From assembly GCA_023394955.1 (NCBI GenBank), contig JAEWZY010000081.1, positions 1-56,710 of the forward strand: DNA of 56,710 nucleotides. The letters are read 5' to 3'. Origin of the DNA: Bacillota bacterium. GTDB taxonomy: Bacteria; Bacillota; UBA4882; UBA8346. The notes under the pieces are model-generated. The model did not search any database. It was given only the letters and a program-made list of their open reading frames with translations, and was not told where the DNA came from. Positions within the stretch are counted from its first letter, which is position 1. Each line of letters starts with the position of its first letter. Positions 35,114-43,950 of the stretch are shown in pieces. A program made the translations under genes and the position numbers.

Positions 35114-36165
35114 TCAGAACGGTAATTCTGACTCGAGTCCAAGTTCACGGGCAACTTTGATTAAATCATTAATCGTATCCTGGGGAAATTGCAATCCCTC
35201 TTCCCGATAGCGCAGCTCATTGCGAGCCTCCAATTCACCAGGATAGAACACCTCCTCATGTCCCTTGGCTAACGGTACCGACTTAAGTGAAGCAACCATT
35301 TCCTCCATGGCGGCGTTAAACTCGGCCAATGGGCGAAAAGCTTCAATATTGATTGCAATCATAAAATGACCGGCGCCACTCTTTTTATCATAATGGTAAG
35401 GTCCGTTCACGCCCGGACCCCACTTGCTTCCGGTCAATACACCGGAAAGCATATCCATCATTACTCCGATGGCATAACCTTTATGTCCGGCCATAGGCAG
35501 AATGATTCCGTCAATCGCCTCCTGGGGATCGGTGGTCGGCTCCCCGGCAGCATTTAAAGCCCATCCCAGAGGTATTTGCTCATGTTTATTCCTTGCTAAG
35601 TAAATCTTGCCGCGCGCCACGGCAGTGTTGGCAATATCAAGCGCCATAGGCGCGTACCGTCCCGCCGGCGCGGCGATTGACCATGGATTGGTGCCGACAG
35701 TCTTTTTCATCCCCCCCAAGGAGCAATCGCCGGTCCGCCGTTGGTCGTCAGGAAACCTACACAACCCTCCCGCGGCGCCATTAAAGTAAAATACATGCAA
35801 GTGCCGAAATGGTTGGAATTACGTATGGCAACAGCACCGATACCATGGGATTTCGCCCGGTTAATAGCCTCACGCGCTACTATAGCGGCCAAAACCTGAC
35901 CGATGCCATCCTGTCCGTCAATTACCGCAACAGCTCCGGCATCCAAAACAAATTCAGGTTGCGTCACCGCTCGCATTACACCGCGCCGCAAACGCTCCAG
36001 ATACCAGGATAGACGTAATACACCATGCGATTGATGTCCCCAGAGATCTGCCTGCACTAAACTATCTGCAACAAGGTTGGCATCATCTTCCGGTACCCCA
36101 AATGCGTTATAGACAAGGGCGACAAATCGTTTCAACCTTTCCGGATGGACGTTAGATATTTGCAT
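35114..36165 (-). CDS. Ldh_2-family (malate/L-lactate-type) dehydrogenase, frameshifted in a G run
   Basis: An NAD(P)H-dependent dehydrogenase of the malate/L-lactate/ureidoglycolate family, about 350 aa when joined. The N-terminal half has the HQSHGVLRL substrate motif and RNSNHFGTCMYF; the C-terminal half has TNPWSIAAPAG, the DIANTAVARGKI nucleotide-binding helix and GHKGYAIGVMMDMLSG. The two halves lie in different frames: in the G7 run at 35711-35717 one more G would give APWGGMKKTVG and restore the frame. Start ATG has GAGGTGA. It probably oxidises or reduces a 2-hydroxy acid in the neighbouring catabolic cluster; substrate not determinable. Confidence 0.85.
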
Positions 36166-36215
36166 AATAATTCACCTCTTTAAAATCATTAACCATAAAT
36201 CTTTAAACCTTTTAA

Positions 36216-36827
36216 TTAAATAACATGCCACTCTTTTTCAACCAAGAGTTGGTCGTCCTCAAAAATCATTCCCTTATAATGTTCCCCTCTATTAATTGTT
36301 GCAACTCCCTTGGGTGTACCCGTCATCAATAAATCGTAATCATCCAGAGTAAAATGGTCATTTACTTCTTCGATTAATTCCGATGGTTTCGTTATCATCG
36401 AAGAAACTCCCGCAGCTTGTCTTAATTCACCATTTACCCATAACTGTAGATGCAGGTTTTCTAAATTTCGAAACGGAACGAAATCAGTAAAAACTGCGGA
36501 ATTATTAAAACTTTTTGATTTTTCCCATGGAAAGCCTTTATCTTTTAGTCGGTTTTGAACGTCCGTCAGAGTAAGATCAATTCCAAAACCAACTCCGCCA
36601 ATAATGCCATTTTCAAAAATAAAAGTTATTTCTCCTTCATAACGGCACTTCGCGGCAGGCAGTATCAATTGCGGGCCAATTGCTGAATTTGGCTTCATAA
36701 AGAGGACAATTTCATCGGGAGTTTGATTGTTAAGTTCCTTAATATGATCTAGATAATTACGACCTGCACATACAACCTTGGTCGGATATACTTTTTTTTC
36801 TTGAAAAAAGACGGAGTTCATTTTCAT
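36216..36827 (-). CDS. Fumarylacetoacetate-hydrolase-family protein
   Basis: 203 aa, the short FAH fold. Visible motifs: CAGRNYLDHIKELN near the start, the metal-binding Glu/Asp set in YEGEITFIF and GFGIDLTLTDVQ, the KSFNNSAVFTDFV stretch, and DLLMTGTPKGV near the end. Members cleave or decarboxylate 2-keto acids such as acylpyruvates or oxaloacetate. Placed at the downstream edge of the sugar-acid cluster, it may process a keto-acid product. GGGAGAT precedes the ATG. A 228-bp gap separates it from glpX and no feature is seen in that gap. Confidence 0.88.
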   Translation of the reverse strand: MKMNSVFFQEKKVYPTKVVCAGRNYLDHIKELNNQTPDEIVLFMKPNSAIGPQLILPAAKCRYEGEITFIFENGIIGGVGFGIDLTLTDVQNRLKDKGFPWEKSKSFNNSAVFTDFVPFRNLENLHLQLWVNGELRQAAGVSSMITKPSELIEEVNDHFTLDDYDLLMTGTPKGVATINRGEHYKGMIFEDDQLLVEKEWHVI

Positions 36828-37055
36828 TGCATCTCCCTTATTGATAGCTTAAATTCATGAATTTAATTATGTTCAATAACTACAAAAACTGTGCTGTCAT
36901 TTTTCCTGAGTATTCGCTGAACTTTGCTCCTGATAATCCGCACTTTTTCCCTAAAGCTGGCAATATCATAACAACATCAATCACTTTTCGTTACTTTTAG
37001 CCATTTGTTTAGCAGCAACTTCAACTTTTCAGATACGAAGATTTAGCAGAATTTG

Positions 37056-38054
37056 TTAAATTGGTATCTCGCGACCATTTCTTTTTGAACGTATTGTCTT
37101 TCGATTCAAGTTATGAGTAGTTTCAATCCGGCGAACTGAACCGGTTCGCATCCGCATCACAATTGAATCGGTAGTAATAAAATTACCGTGATACCTTACT
37201 CCGTGAAGAAGATCTCCATCGGTTACTCCAGTTGCGACAAAAATCATACTATCACCTTTTGCCAAATCATCCGCGGAATAAATTTTCGTTAATTCCTTTT
37301 CACTGGTTTTTTGAAGTATTTTTTCTTTTTCATCTGGATTATGCGGCCAAATTCGAGCTTGAAAATCCCCGTTCATACATTTGATAGCCACTGCAGTTAA
37401 TACCCCTTCGGTTGCGCCGCCTATACCCATTACGACATCGACGCCTTTGTCTAAACAGGTCGCTATTCCGGCGCCAACATCACCATCGGTAATCAACCGG
37501 ACCCGGGCTCCCGTTTCACGCACTTCTTGAATCAACTTCTGATGGCGTGGCCGCTCAAGAACAGTAACAGTTAAATCCCGCACTTTTTTACCCATTGATG
37601 CGGCAATTACCCGAAGATTTTCACGGACCGGAGCATTCAAATCAATATAACCCTTCGCTTCCGGACCGACAATTATCTTCTCCATGTAATAGGCAGGGAT
37701 CGGCGCTAAACTGCCTTTACTCGTTAGAACAATAATAGAAAGAGCATTAGGAAGTCCATTAGCTACCAATCGGGTTCCTTCAACCGGATCAACCGCGATA
37801 TCCGCTTCGAAATCTCCATCTTCCCTGCCGACTTTTTCACCAATATACAACATCGGAGCCTTATCTTTCTCACCTTCGCCAATTACTACCGTTCCGTTAA
37901 AATTCATTAACTCCAACATACCCCTCATGGCATCCACAGCAGCCCCGTCAACCAATTCCTTATTGCCGTTTCCCATATAGCGACCGGCCATCAATGCGGC
38001 AGCCTCGGTAACTCTGACTAAATCCAAACTGATTTCGCGTTCTTTGTCAAACAT
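37056..38054 (-). CDS. glpX: Fructose-1,6-bisphosphatase class II (GlpX)
   Basis: GlpX hydrolyses fructose 1,6-bisphosphate to fructose 6-phosphate. Motifs: VRVTEAAALMAGRYMG at the start, VVIGEGEKDKAPMLYIGE and DIAVDPVEGTRL for the metal/phosphate site, and GIGGATEGVLTAVA. The length of 332 aa is normal. The ATG overlaps the transketolase stop by 8 nt, so it belongs to the same unit. In this context it could drive triose phosphate from sugar-acid breakdown toward hexose phosphate, feeding the transketolase. Confidence 0.95.
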   Translation of the reverse strand: MFDKEREISLDLVRVTEAAALMAGRYMGNGNKELVDGAAVDAMRGMLELMNFNGTVVIGEGEKDKAPMLYIGEKVGREDGDFEADIAVDPVEGTRLVANGLPNALSIIVLTSKGSLAPIPAYYMEKIIVGPEAKGYIDLNAPVRENLRVIAASMGKKVRDLTVTVLERPRHQKLIQEVRETGARVRLITDGDVGAGIATCLDKGVDVVMGIGGATEGVLTAVAIKCMNGDFQARIWPHNPDEKEKILQKTSEKELTKIYSADDLAKGDSMIFVATGVTDGDLLHGVRYHGNFITTDSIVMRMRTGSVRRIETTHNLNRKTIRSKRNGREIPI

Positions 38055-38991
38055 GGTAATCTCCTAAAAATGTGACAATGTCATCAGCAATATCTTCAGC
38101 GCGCAGTCCAAACCAAGCCTTCATTTCATCGTTGGTCCCGGACCGGCCGAACCGGTCACGAATTCCCAATCGTTTTACCTTAACCGGATAATGCTCGGAA
38201 ACAACTTCGGCTACAGCCGAACCCAATCCCGCTAAAATATTATGATTTTCAACCGTTACAATCCGGCCGGTTTCAACCGCCGCTTTGATAATTGCTTCCT
38301 CATCCAGCGGTTTAATCGAACTCATATTAATTAACCGGGGATATATTCCCTGTTTTTCCAAAATAGCGGCGGCGGCAATCACGTCCTCGACAACTTCTCC
38401 GCAACTAATAATCGTAAGATCTTTACCTTCTTTTAAAGTTAAGGCTTTTCCCAGTTGAAACCGGTAGTCCTCGGGAAGTTCCACCGTAGAAGGATCCCGA
38501 GCGATCCGAATATACATCGGCCCTTCATATTCTGCGGCAAATCTGACAATCTGGGCGGTTTCAACGGCATTAACCGGTTGGAGAACCGCCATCCTGGCGA
38601 TGGAACGCATAATTGCCAAATCTTCGAGGGCTTGATGAGAAGCTCCGTTTTTCCCGACAAACAGCCCGGTATAGACCGCTAATATTTTGACGTTAAGTCC
38701 GGAGATCGCAATTGAAGTAGTGACTTGGTCACAGGCCCGCCGGGAACAAAAGGTAGCCAGAGTAGAAACATAAGGAATTAATCCAAGAGTAGCTAAGCCT
38801 GCGGCAACTCCCATCATATTTTGCTCGGCAATTCCGACCTGAATAAAACGGTCGGGAAATTTTTTTCGAAATGCAGCTGTCTTCGAAGCCGTATAGTAGT
38901 CAGCATCCAAAACAACGATTTTTTCATTAACCGTGCCCAATTCCGCCAAAATATCACCCAAAACGTCCCGCGGCGCAACCTTATTGATCAT
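38047..38991 (-). CDS. Transketolase, C-terminal subunit
   Basis: At 314 aa, it supplies the pyrimidine-binding and C-terminal domains of a split transketolase. It has IQVGIAEQNMMGVAAGLA (the Glu that activates thiamine diphosphate) and the HQALEDLAIMRSI region. I choose ATG 38991 with AAGGAGAG upstream, not the longer frame to 39036 that lies within the preceding gene. It pairs with the N-terminal subunit 13 nt upstream. Split transketolases are common in Firmicutes and in sugar-utilisation operons. Confidence 0.93.
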   Translation of the reverse strand: MINKVAPRDVLGDILAELGTVNEKIVVLDADYYTASKTAAFRKKFPDRFIQVGIAEQNMMGVAAGLATLGLIPYVSTLATFCSRRACDQVTTSIAISGLNVKILAVYTGLFVGKNGASHQALEDLAIMRSIARMAVLQPVNAVETAQIVRFAAEYEGPMYIRIARDPSTVELPEDYRFQLGKALTLKEGKDLTIISCGEVVEDVIAAAAILEKQGIYPRLINMSSIKPLDEEAIIKAAVETGRIVTVENHNILAGLGSAVAEVVSEHYPVKVKRLGIRDRFGRSGTNDEMKAWFGLRAEDIADDIVTFLGDYHV

Positions 38992-39004
38992 TGTTTTTCT
39001 CTCC

Positions 39005-39874
39005 TTATTTATGTATTTTAGATAGAGTTTCTTCAATCTCCCCTTCGGAACAGCCTAAATTGTTCAGCGCCTCCCTGGCTTGCTCCGGAGACATAAACAC
39101 CGCATGACTTTCCGCCTTATCCTCGTAAAATGGGATGCCGCGTCCTTTCACGGTATGAGCGATGATAAAGCTGGGTTTCCCCTTGATTGTTCTCGCTTCA
39201 TCAAACGCGTTCACCAATTGGGTTACCGAGTGGCCGTTAACTTCGATAACATGCCAGCCGAAAGCATTCCATTTTTCGTAAAGCGGTTCCAGCGGCATTA
39301 CCTCATTTACCCGGCCCGTAAGTGACAATTTGTTATAATCCAATACCGCTACCAAATTATCAAGTTGATATTTTGCGGCGCACATCGCGGCCTCCCAAAT
39401 CTGCCCTTCAGCCGATTCGCCATCACCCACAATTACATACACCCGAAAATCTTTGCCGGTAATGCGGGAACCGAGGGCCATCCCGACCCCCGCAGATAAG
39501 CCTTGCCCTAACGCGCCCGAACTCATTTCAATTCCCGGGCAAAGCTTATATTCAGGGTGCATTTGCAATGGACTGTCAATCTTATGCAAAGTGGAGAGCA
39601 GTTCCTTTGAAATATACCCGATCTCGGCCAAGACTGAATATAATGCCGGACTGGCGTGACCTTTCGAAAGAACCAGCCGATCGCGGTCTTCCCAATCCGG
39701 GTTGTTCCGGTCAAGCCGCATCTGATGAAAGTATAAAACCGCAAGGATTTCCGCAACTGACATCGAACCACCGGCATGTCCCTGACCTGATTTAGCGATC
39801 ATCTTGACCACATTAATCCGTAGACGGTTCGCTCTTTGTTCTAACTCTGTAATAATTGCAGTCGGTTCACTCAT
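39005..39874 (-). CDS. Transketolase, N-terminal subunit
   Basis: The thiamine-diphosphate-binding half, 289 aa. It has SGQGHAGGSMSVAEILAVLYF, SKGHASPALY, and the GDGESAEGQIWEA...LDYN motif that binds Mg and diphosphate. The ATG at 39874 has GAGGTGA upstream; a GTG at 39883 overlaps that site. It heads the tkt-tkt-glpX unit, about 60 bp from the GntR gene on the same strand. Confidence 0.94.
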   Translation of the reverse strand: MSEPTAIITELEQRANRLRINVVKMIAKSGQGHAGGSMSVAEILAVLYFHQMRLDRNNPDWEDRDRLVLSKGHASPALYSVLAEIGYISKELLSTLHKIDSPLQMHPEYKLCPGIEMSSGALGQGLSAGVGMALGSRITGKDFRVYVIVGDGESAEGQIWEAAMCAAKYQLDNLVAVLDYNKLSLTGRVNEVMPLEPLYEKWNAFGWHVIEVNGHSVTQLVNAFDEARTIKGKPSFIIAHTVKGRGIPFYEDKAESHAVFMSPEQAREALNNLGCSEGEIEETLSKIHK

Positions 39875-39932
39875 GATATTCACCTCATTTTAATATGTTG
39901 CATTAAGATCCTTTGATCGATTTAACATCCAT

Positions 39933-40592
39933 TTAATTGGCCTCCAGATGATTTAAAAGACGGTTTCCCATTACTCTAATATGTTGGCGCATCCTCTGTT
40001 CGGCAAGTTCCGCATTGCGTGCGTTTAACGCTTCAATAATCAGTTGATGAGAACTTTCATCAGTCTGAGAAATCGAATGACATTTTGACATACTCATCAA
40101 TAAGCGGGTTTGTACTCTAACTCCTTCAATCATTTTGATTAGTCGATAATGTCCACTCCGTTCTGCAATCAAGTCATGAAACTTCAAATCATTCTCTACA
40201 TATACCGCCGAGTTATCATCAATGGCAGCCTGTTCCATCTTCTTGGTAAAACTTTCGAGAGCCATAAGGTCCTCACGGGTTAACCTTTTAGTAGCCAACT
40301 CAGCGGCGAGTCCCTCCAGACAACTTCTCAAAATATAAGCTTCTTTGATGTCCTGGGGAAATAACGGCGCAATATAAGCTCCCTTTCTTGGCAATAAACG
40401 GATAATACCCTGGCTGGCTAATTCTCGAATAGCTTCTCGTATGGGAGCTCGACTAATCTCCATCTTCGCGGCGATATACTGCTCGGTGATATGATCGCCC
40501 GGATTAAGTTCCCCTACAGCAATTGCATCAATGATTCGGTTCATGACTTCTACCGATAATAAATTTTTTTGAGGAGGTTTAAAAATTGACAT
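39933..40592 (-). CDS. GntR-family regulator with FCD domain
   Basis: 219 aa. The N-terminal winged helix is clear (VMNRIIDAIAVGELNPGDHI, EISRAPIREAIRELAS, LPRKGAYIAPL) and the C-terminal FCD ligand domain carries the Asp/His metal set (ENDLKFHDLIAERSGH, then ESSHQLIIEAL). FCD regulators usually sense small carboxylic acids. ATG at 40592 follows GAGGTAA. It lies between pdxA2 and the transketolase genes, so probably controls part of this cluster. It differs from the second GntR at 52660. Confidence 0.9.
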   Translation of the reverse strand: MSIFKPPQKNLLSVEVMNRIIDAIAVGELNPGDHITEQYIAAKMEISRAPIREAIRELASQGIIRLLPRKGAYIAPLFPQDIKEAYILRSCLEGLAAELATKRLTREDLMALESFTKKMEQAAIDDNSAVYVENDLKFHDLIAERSGHYRLIKMIEGVRVQTRLLMSMSKCHSISQTDESSHQLIIEALNARNAELAEQRMRQHIRVMGNRLLNHLEAN

Positions 40593-40693
40593 CTTTACAT
40601 TTACCTCGAGCAAAAAATGTAGCCAACATTAAGTGTTGTTACTGAAAACCTTTATTCCCTTTAAAATCATTGGTGAAGACCATTCACATCTTA

Positions 40694-41710
40694 TTAAGCA
40701 TCCCCGGATAATTTAATGGCTAATTTTATCGCATCGATCATACTGCGGGCGCTTGCCGTACCTTTACCGGCCTGATCAAACGCCGTACCATGATCCACCG
40801 ATGTCCGAATGATTGGTAAACCTAAAGTCACATTGACACCGGAGACTTCCAACCCGCGATCCCCGCTTGAATTCATGGTAAAACCGGCCATCTTTACCGG
40901 GATATGCCCTTGATCGTGATACATCGCTACCGCGAAATCATAAATTCCGCAGCGGGTTTTTACAAAAACCGTGTCCGGTGGAATCGGTCCTTCGGCCTTG
41001 ATCCCATCTTGTTTGGCTGCTTCAATCGCCGGAATGATTTGCTCAATCTCTTCATCCCCGAATAACCCTCCCTCACCGGCATGCGGATTCAAACCAGCTA
41101 CTCCAATGAATGGATCAGCTAACCCGAGTTGCTTTCCGGCATGGCAAGCCAAGTGAATTACACGATAGACCCGCTCCTTGGTAACCAAATCGCATGCTTT
41201 CCTAAGCGCCACATGTGTGGTAACATGTACCACCCGCAAACCATCTTCGACCAGCATCATGGCGTAATTTTGAGTTCCGGTAAGCTGAGCCAAAATTTCA
41301 GTATGGCCGTTAAAATGGTGACCTCCTAAATTCAAAGCAGCTTTATTAAGCGGCGCTGTAACAATTGCGGCGACTTCCTTGGCTAAAGCTAATGAAACTG
41401 CCGATTCCAAATATTGATATGCCGCCTTGCCGGCTTCCGCAGTGACTATGCCCGTAGGAATAATCCCGGGATTCGCATTTTCGAGATCGAGCACTGGAAT
41501 CGCCCCAGGTTCAACACTTAATTCGCCAACTGTTTTGATAGCCTGTGTATGCAGGTTAACTCCGGTCAGCTGGATAGCTTGGTTAAGAAAGCGGCAGTCC
41601 CCTATTACAATGAACCGGACTGGAGCTATATCCAGATTTGCCAGTGCCTTGACGATGACTTCCGCGCCGACACCCGCGGGATCTCCCATAGTAATCGCAA
41701 TGGTCTTCAT
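40694..41710 (-). CDS. pdxA2: PdxA2-type 4-phospho-tetronate dehydrogenase
   Basis: A PdxA-family, metal- and NAD-dependent dehydrogenase/decarboxylase, 338 aa. Family motifs: MGDPAGVGAEV at the start, FNGHTEILAQLTG, VVHVTTHVALR, GLNPHAGEGGLFG, and MYHDQGHIPVKM (metal-binding His), ending with RTSVDHGTAFDQAGKG. In vitamin B6 synthesis PdxA uses 4-phosphohydroxythreonine. Here, beside a DUF1537 kinase and a tripartite transporter, the known alternative fits better: PdxA2 converts 4-phospho-D-threonate to dihydroxyacetone phosphate and CO2. It starts 1 nt after the racemase-like gene stop. Confidence 0.88.
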   Translation of the reverse strand: MKTIAITMGDPAGVGAEVIVKALANLDIAPVRFIVIGDCRFLNQAIQLTGVNLHTQAIKTVGELSVEPGAIPVLDLENANPGIIPTGIVTAEAGKAAYQYLESAVSLALAKEVAAIVTAPLNKAALNLGGHHFNGHTEILAQLTGTQNYAMMLVEDGLRVVHVTTHVALRKACDLVTKERVYRVIHLACHAGKQLGLADPFIGVAGLNPHAGEGGLFGDEEIEQIIPAIEAAKQDGIKAEGPIPPDTVFVKTRCGIYDFAVAMYHDQGHIPVKMAGFTMNSSGDRGLEVSGVNVTLGLPIIRTSVDHGTAFDQAGKGTASARSMIDAIKLAIKLSGDA

Positions 41711-41711
41711 C

Positions 41712-42410
41712 TTAATTCACCTGATCCTGATTCCAGCCAAGTCCGGTTAAAACTTGCCGGACCCTAGCCGCCGCTAACTCCGGCGAAGCAAAGACCGGTG
41801 TCTTGATAAGTTTCTTAGCCTGAGCCAATACTCCGTACATTGAAACTTGGGCGAGTACGATTACATCAACTTTGCCTTCCAGGGATTTTACCTTTTCCAG
41901 AACGAGGGCATCATGTTCGGCTACTCTTCCTTCACGGAATAAAAGCATGGCTTGGGGTGCAACTTCGGTAGCGATCTCCACCTTTTTTCCCGCCTCATCC
42001 GCTTTGATCTTTAAAATCCGGGTACTTGGTTCCAAGGTTGCTTCTTCCGATGCAACCAGCCCGATTTTACCGCCTTTTCCGACTACCGCCTCGGCCATTG
42101 CTTCATCGATTCGCAGTAAAGGAACCGAGACCATTTGCCTGGCGGTATTAACCGCTGGTGTCATTGTGGTGCCAGTAAGCAAAATGAGGGAGGCGCCTGA
42201 TTCCTCGGCGCTGGCAAGGAAGTTGGCTGTCCGGCGGAGGTGAACTGGAGTCATTTTACCCGCCCTTACCACTTCAAGAAAGATTCCTTCATGAAGTAAA
42301 TTGAAGACCGTTACTCCAGGGCATGCTTCCCGGACTAACCGATCCATCAGCGGGATAACTCCCGGAATGCCGTGAACCAAACCGATCGACCACTGTTTGT
42401 CATTGTTCAT
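41712..42410 (-). CDS. Asp/Glu racemase-superfamily protein
   Basis: 232 aa with the pseudo-symmetric two-domain racemase fold: IGLVHGIPGVIPLMDRLVRE, then a LLTGTTMTPAV segment, and a second half GKIGLVASEEATLEPS. In true racemases two Cys act as bases; here the first position reads TGTT and the second is in LAQVSM, without Cys. So it is probably not a classical racemase and may be a decarboxylase-, isomerase- or maleate-isomerase-like relative. ATG with AAGGAGC. A GTATAC-type operator lies about 70 bp upstream. It forms a unit with pdxA2. Confidence 0.75.
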   Translation of the reverse strand: MNNDKQWSIGLVHGIPGVIPLMDRLVREACPGVTVFNLLHEGIFLEVVRAGKMTPVHLRRTANFLASAEESGASLILLTGTTMTPAVNTARQMVSVPLLRIDEAMAEAVVGKGGKIGLVASEEATLEPSTRILKIKADEAGKKVEIATEVAPQAMLLFREGRVAEHDALVLEKVKSLEGKVDVIVLAQVSMYGVLAQAKKLIKTPVFASPELAAARVRQVLTGLGWNQDQVN

Positions 42411-42468
42411 CTACTTAGCTCCTTTTCAACTGTTAATCGTTTTTGCGGAGATTCAGGTTATGAGAATA

Positions 42469-42497
42469 TCGTAATACCGTATACGTTAATACCGTTT
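42469..42497 (-). promoter_or_regulatory. GTATAC-type operator before the racemase-like/pdxA2 unit
   Basis: CGTAATACCGTATACGTTAA followed by TACC is centred on GTATAC (42479-42484). The 14-mer GTATACGTTAATAC is shared exactly with the region upstream of the GntR gene at 53571-53584. It is a probable binding site for that regulator. Confidence 0.6.
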
Positions 42498-43428
42498 ATG
42501 TTTGGTTAATTCGTTGCACCGCTTCCGCCAAGACCCGCTTACCATTAGCGATTAATCCCAACGGATCCTCTCCGGCCACCGGTTTGATCTCAAAGCTGAT
42601 CACCGGTAACCGGGTCGGAACCTTTTTTGATAAATATGCTTGGTTCGCAATTTCATCAAGAAAAGTGATGACATCTTCTACGGTAACCGCCCCACCCTCA
42701 ATCCCAAAACGGGGATGAGTATCTCCGCATAATTCGGGGTAACGGGGGTCAACTCCACAATTGGCGATATGGACATGGATTAAATGTCTTTTTACGGCCC
42801 GGACGGCCGGGCGGATCTCTTCTCCCAATTGTTTGAGATGACTTAAATCAAGGGTGATTCCAATATTAAAATGGTCCCTGGCTAATTCGTCGATGAAGGC
42901 GGCGGTTTCGGCCGAAGGTCCTAATAATCTTTTTTGATCAAACTCCCGGTCAAAGTGTTCCAATCCCAACCATAACGGCTCCGCGGGAGCATGTTCGACA
43001 GCATAACGGCAGAGATGGCTTAAGGTTTCCGCAAATATTTCTTTGGCCGATTCTCTTCGTTCCGGGCCAACATCGGACCCGCTGCATAAGACAATCTGCT
43101 TGGCGTTAAGCGCATAGGCCTGGTCGATCAATTTCTCAAGTCGCCTCAAGGAACGTTCCCGGTTTTCACGGTCGAAATCATGGGGGTTAATTGATTGACG
43201 ACGCATGATGCCGCCGATACAAAAAATCGGCTCCACCAATCCAATTTGAAATATCTGTTTTAACTCTTCTCGTTCAATCCCTCCCGCCTGCCAGTTACCC
43301 TCAATCGCCCCAAAAAAGGAATCATTAACCAAGGCTTTGGTGGATTCAACGGTATTAAGCCCCGATTTAGCGAAAAGCGTATGCCAGACCGCTCCCGGTA
43401 AAAAAGGCCGCTCTTTTAAATAGAGCAT
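42496..43428 (-). CDS. TIM-barrel sugar-phosphate isomerase/epimerase-like protein
   Basis: 310 aa of the AP-endonuclease-2-like TIM-barrel family. It has metal-ligand stretches typical of the fold: GLEHFDREF, ITLDLSHLKQ, HVHIANCG with DTHPRFG, and a late Glu in VISFEIKP. Members include hydroxypyruvate isomerase and tetronate or tetrulose isomerases. In this neighbourhood it may interconvert oxo-tetronates or tetrulose phosphates (OtnI-like), but specificity cannot be read from sequence. GAGGAG precedes the ATG, 13 nt after the AbrB gene. Confidence 0.82.
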   Translation of the reverse strand: MLYLKERPFLPGAVWHTLFAKSGLNTVESTKALVNDSFFGAIEGNWQAGGIEREELKQIFQIGLVEPIFCIGGIMRRQSINPHDFDRENRERSLRRLEKLIDQAYALNAKQIVLCSGSDVGPERRESAKEIFAETLSHLCRYAVEHAPAEPLWLGLEHFDREFDQKRLLGPSAETAAFIDELARDHFNIGITLDLSHLKQLGEEIRPAVRAVKRHLIHVHIANCGVDPRYPELCGDTHPRFGIEGGAVTVEDVITFLDEIANQAYLSKKVPTRLPVISFEIKPVAGEDPLGLIANGKRVLAEAVQRINQT

Positions 43429-43441
43429 CTTTGCTCACTCC

Positions 43442-43936
43442 TCAATTTGCTATTTTGGTAAAGAACTTTATTATTAAAGGGAGGATGGTTATCACAGTGA
43501 TTAACCTGACAAAATGCAACAACGCAACCTTGGAAATATTAGCGCCATAAGCTTCGGATATCAATGTCATATCGGCTATTCCTCCCGGAGCACAGCTAAA
43601 CATGGCGGTTATTAAGTCCACACCCGTTAATTTCGAAATCAAAAAACCCAGCATTACACAACTTACCACTAACCCGACTGCTAAAACAAGAGCCGGTCCA
43701 ATCAGGTCTCTCAAACCGTAAACCGATTCCTTAGTAAAATTTAACCCGATTAACCCGCCGACAATTACCTGGGCAACCAGTCTGAAATTAGCCGGAATAT
43801 CAGCCTTTCCATTGAAGATGTTATATATGGCTACCAAAACCATTGCCCCTACTAAGGCTCCGGCAGGTATCCTAAGTTTTATTCCAATCAAACCACCTAT
43901 AAATGCAATTATCAGAGTGACCAGTATTTTTTCCAA
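43442..43936 (-). CDS. Half-length AbrB-family membrane protein
   Basis: 164 aa with five or six membrane segments: IIAFIGGLIGIKL, GALVGAMVLVAIYNIF, FRLVAQVIVGGLIGLNF, GPALVLAVGLVVSCVML, and the conserved FSCAPGGIADMTLISEAYGA loop. AbrB-family proteins usually have two such units in about 350 aa; this has one, so it may dimerise. The family is often beside TctABC or acid-sugar genes and has been proposed to be a transporter or regulator. A TTG start at 43936 is preceded by AAAGGATG. It follows the kinase by 14 nt. Confidence 0.82.
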   Translation of the reverse strand: MEKILVTLIIAFIGGLIGIKLRIPAGALVGAMVLVAIYNIFNGKADIPANFRLVAQVIVGGLIGLNFTKESVYGLRDLIGPALVLAVGLVVSCVMLGFLISKLTGVDLITAMFSCAPGGIADMTLISEAYGANISKVALLHFVRLITVITILPLIIKFFTKIAN

Positions 43937-43950
43937 TTAGGATCATCCTT

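Noticed and set aside
37056..38054. GlpX as a marker for a glycerol operon
   Set aside because: No glycerol genes are nearby; the gene overlaps a transketolase subunit, so the sugar-acid context explains it better.
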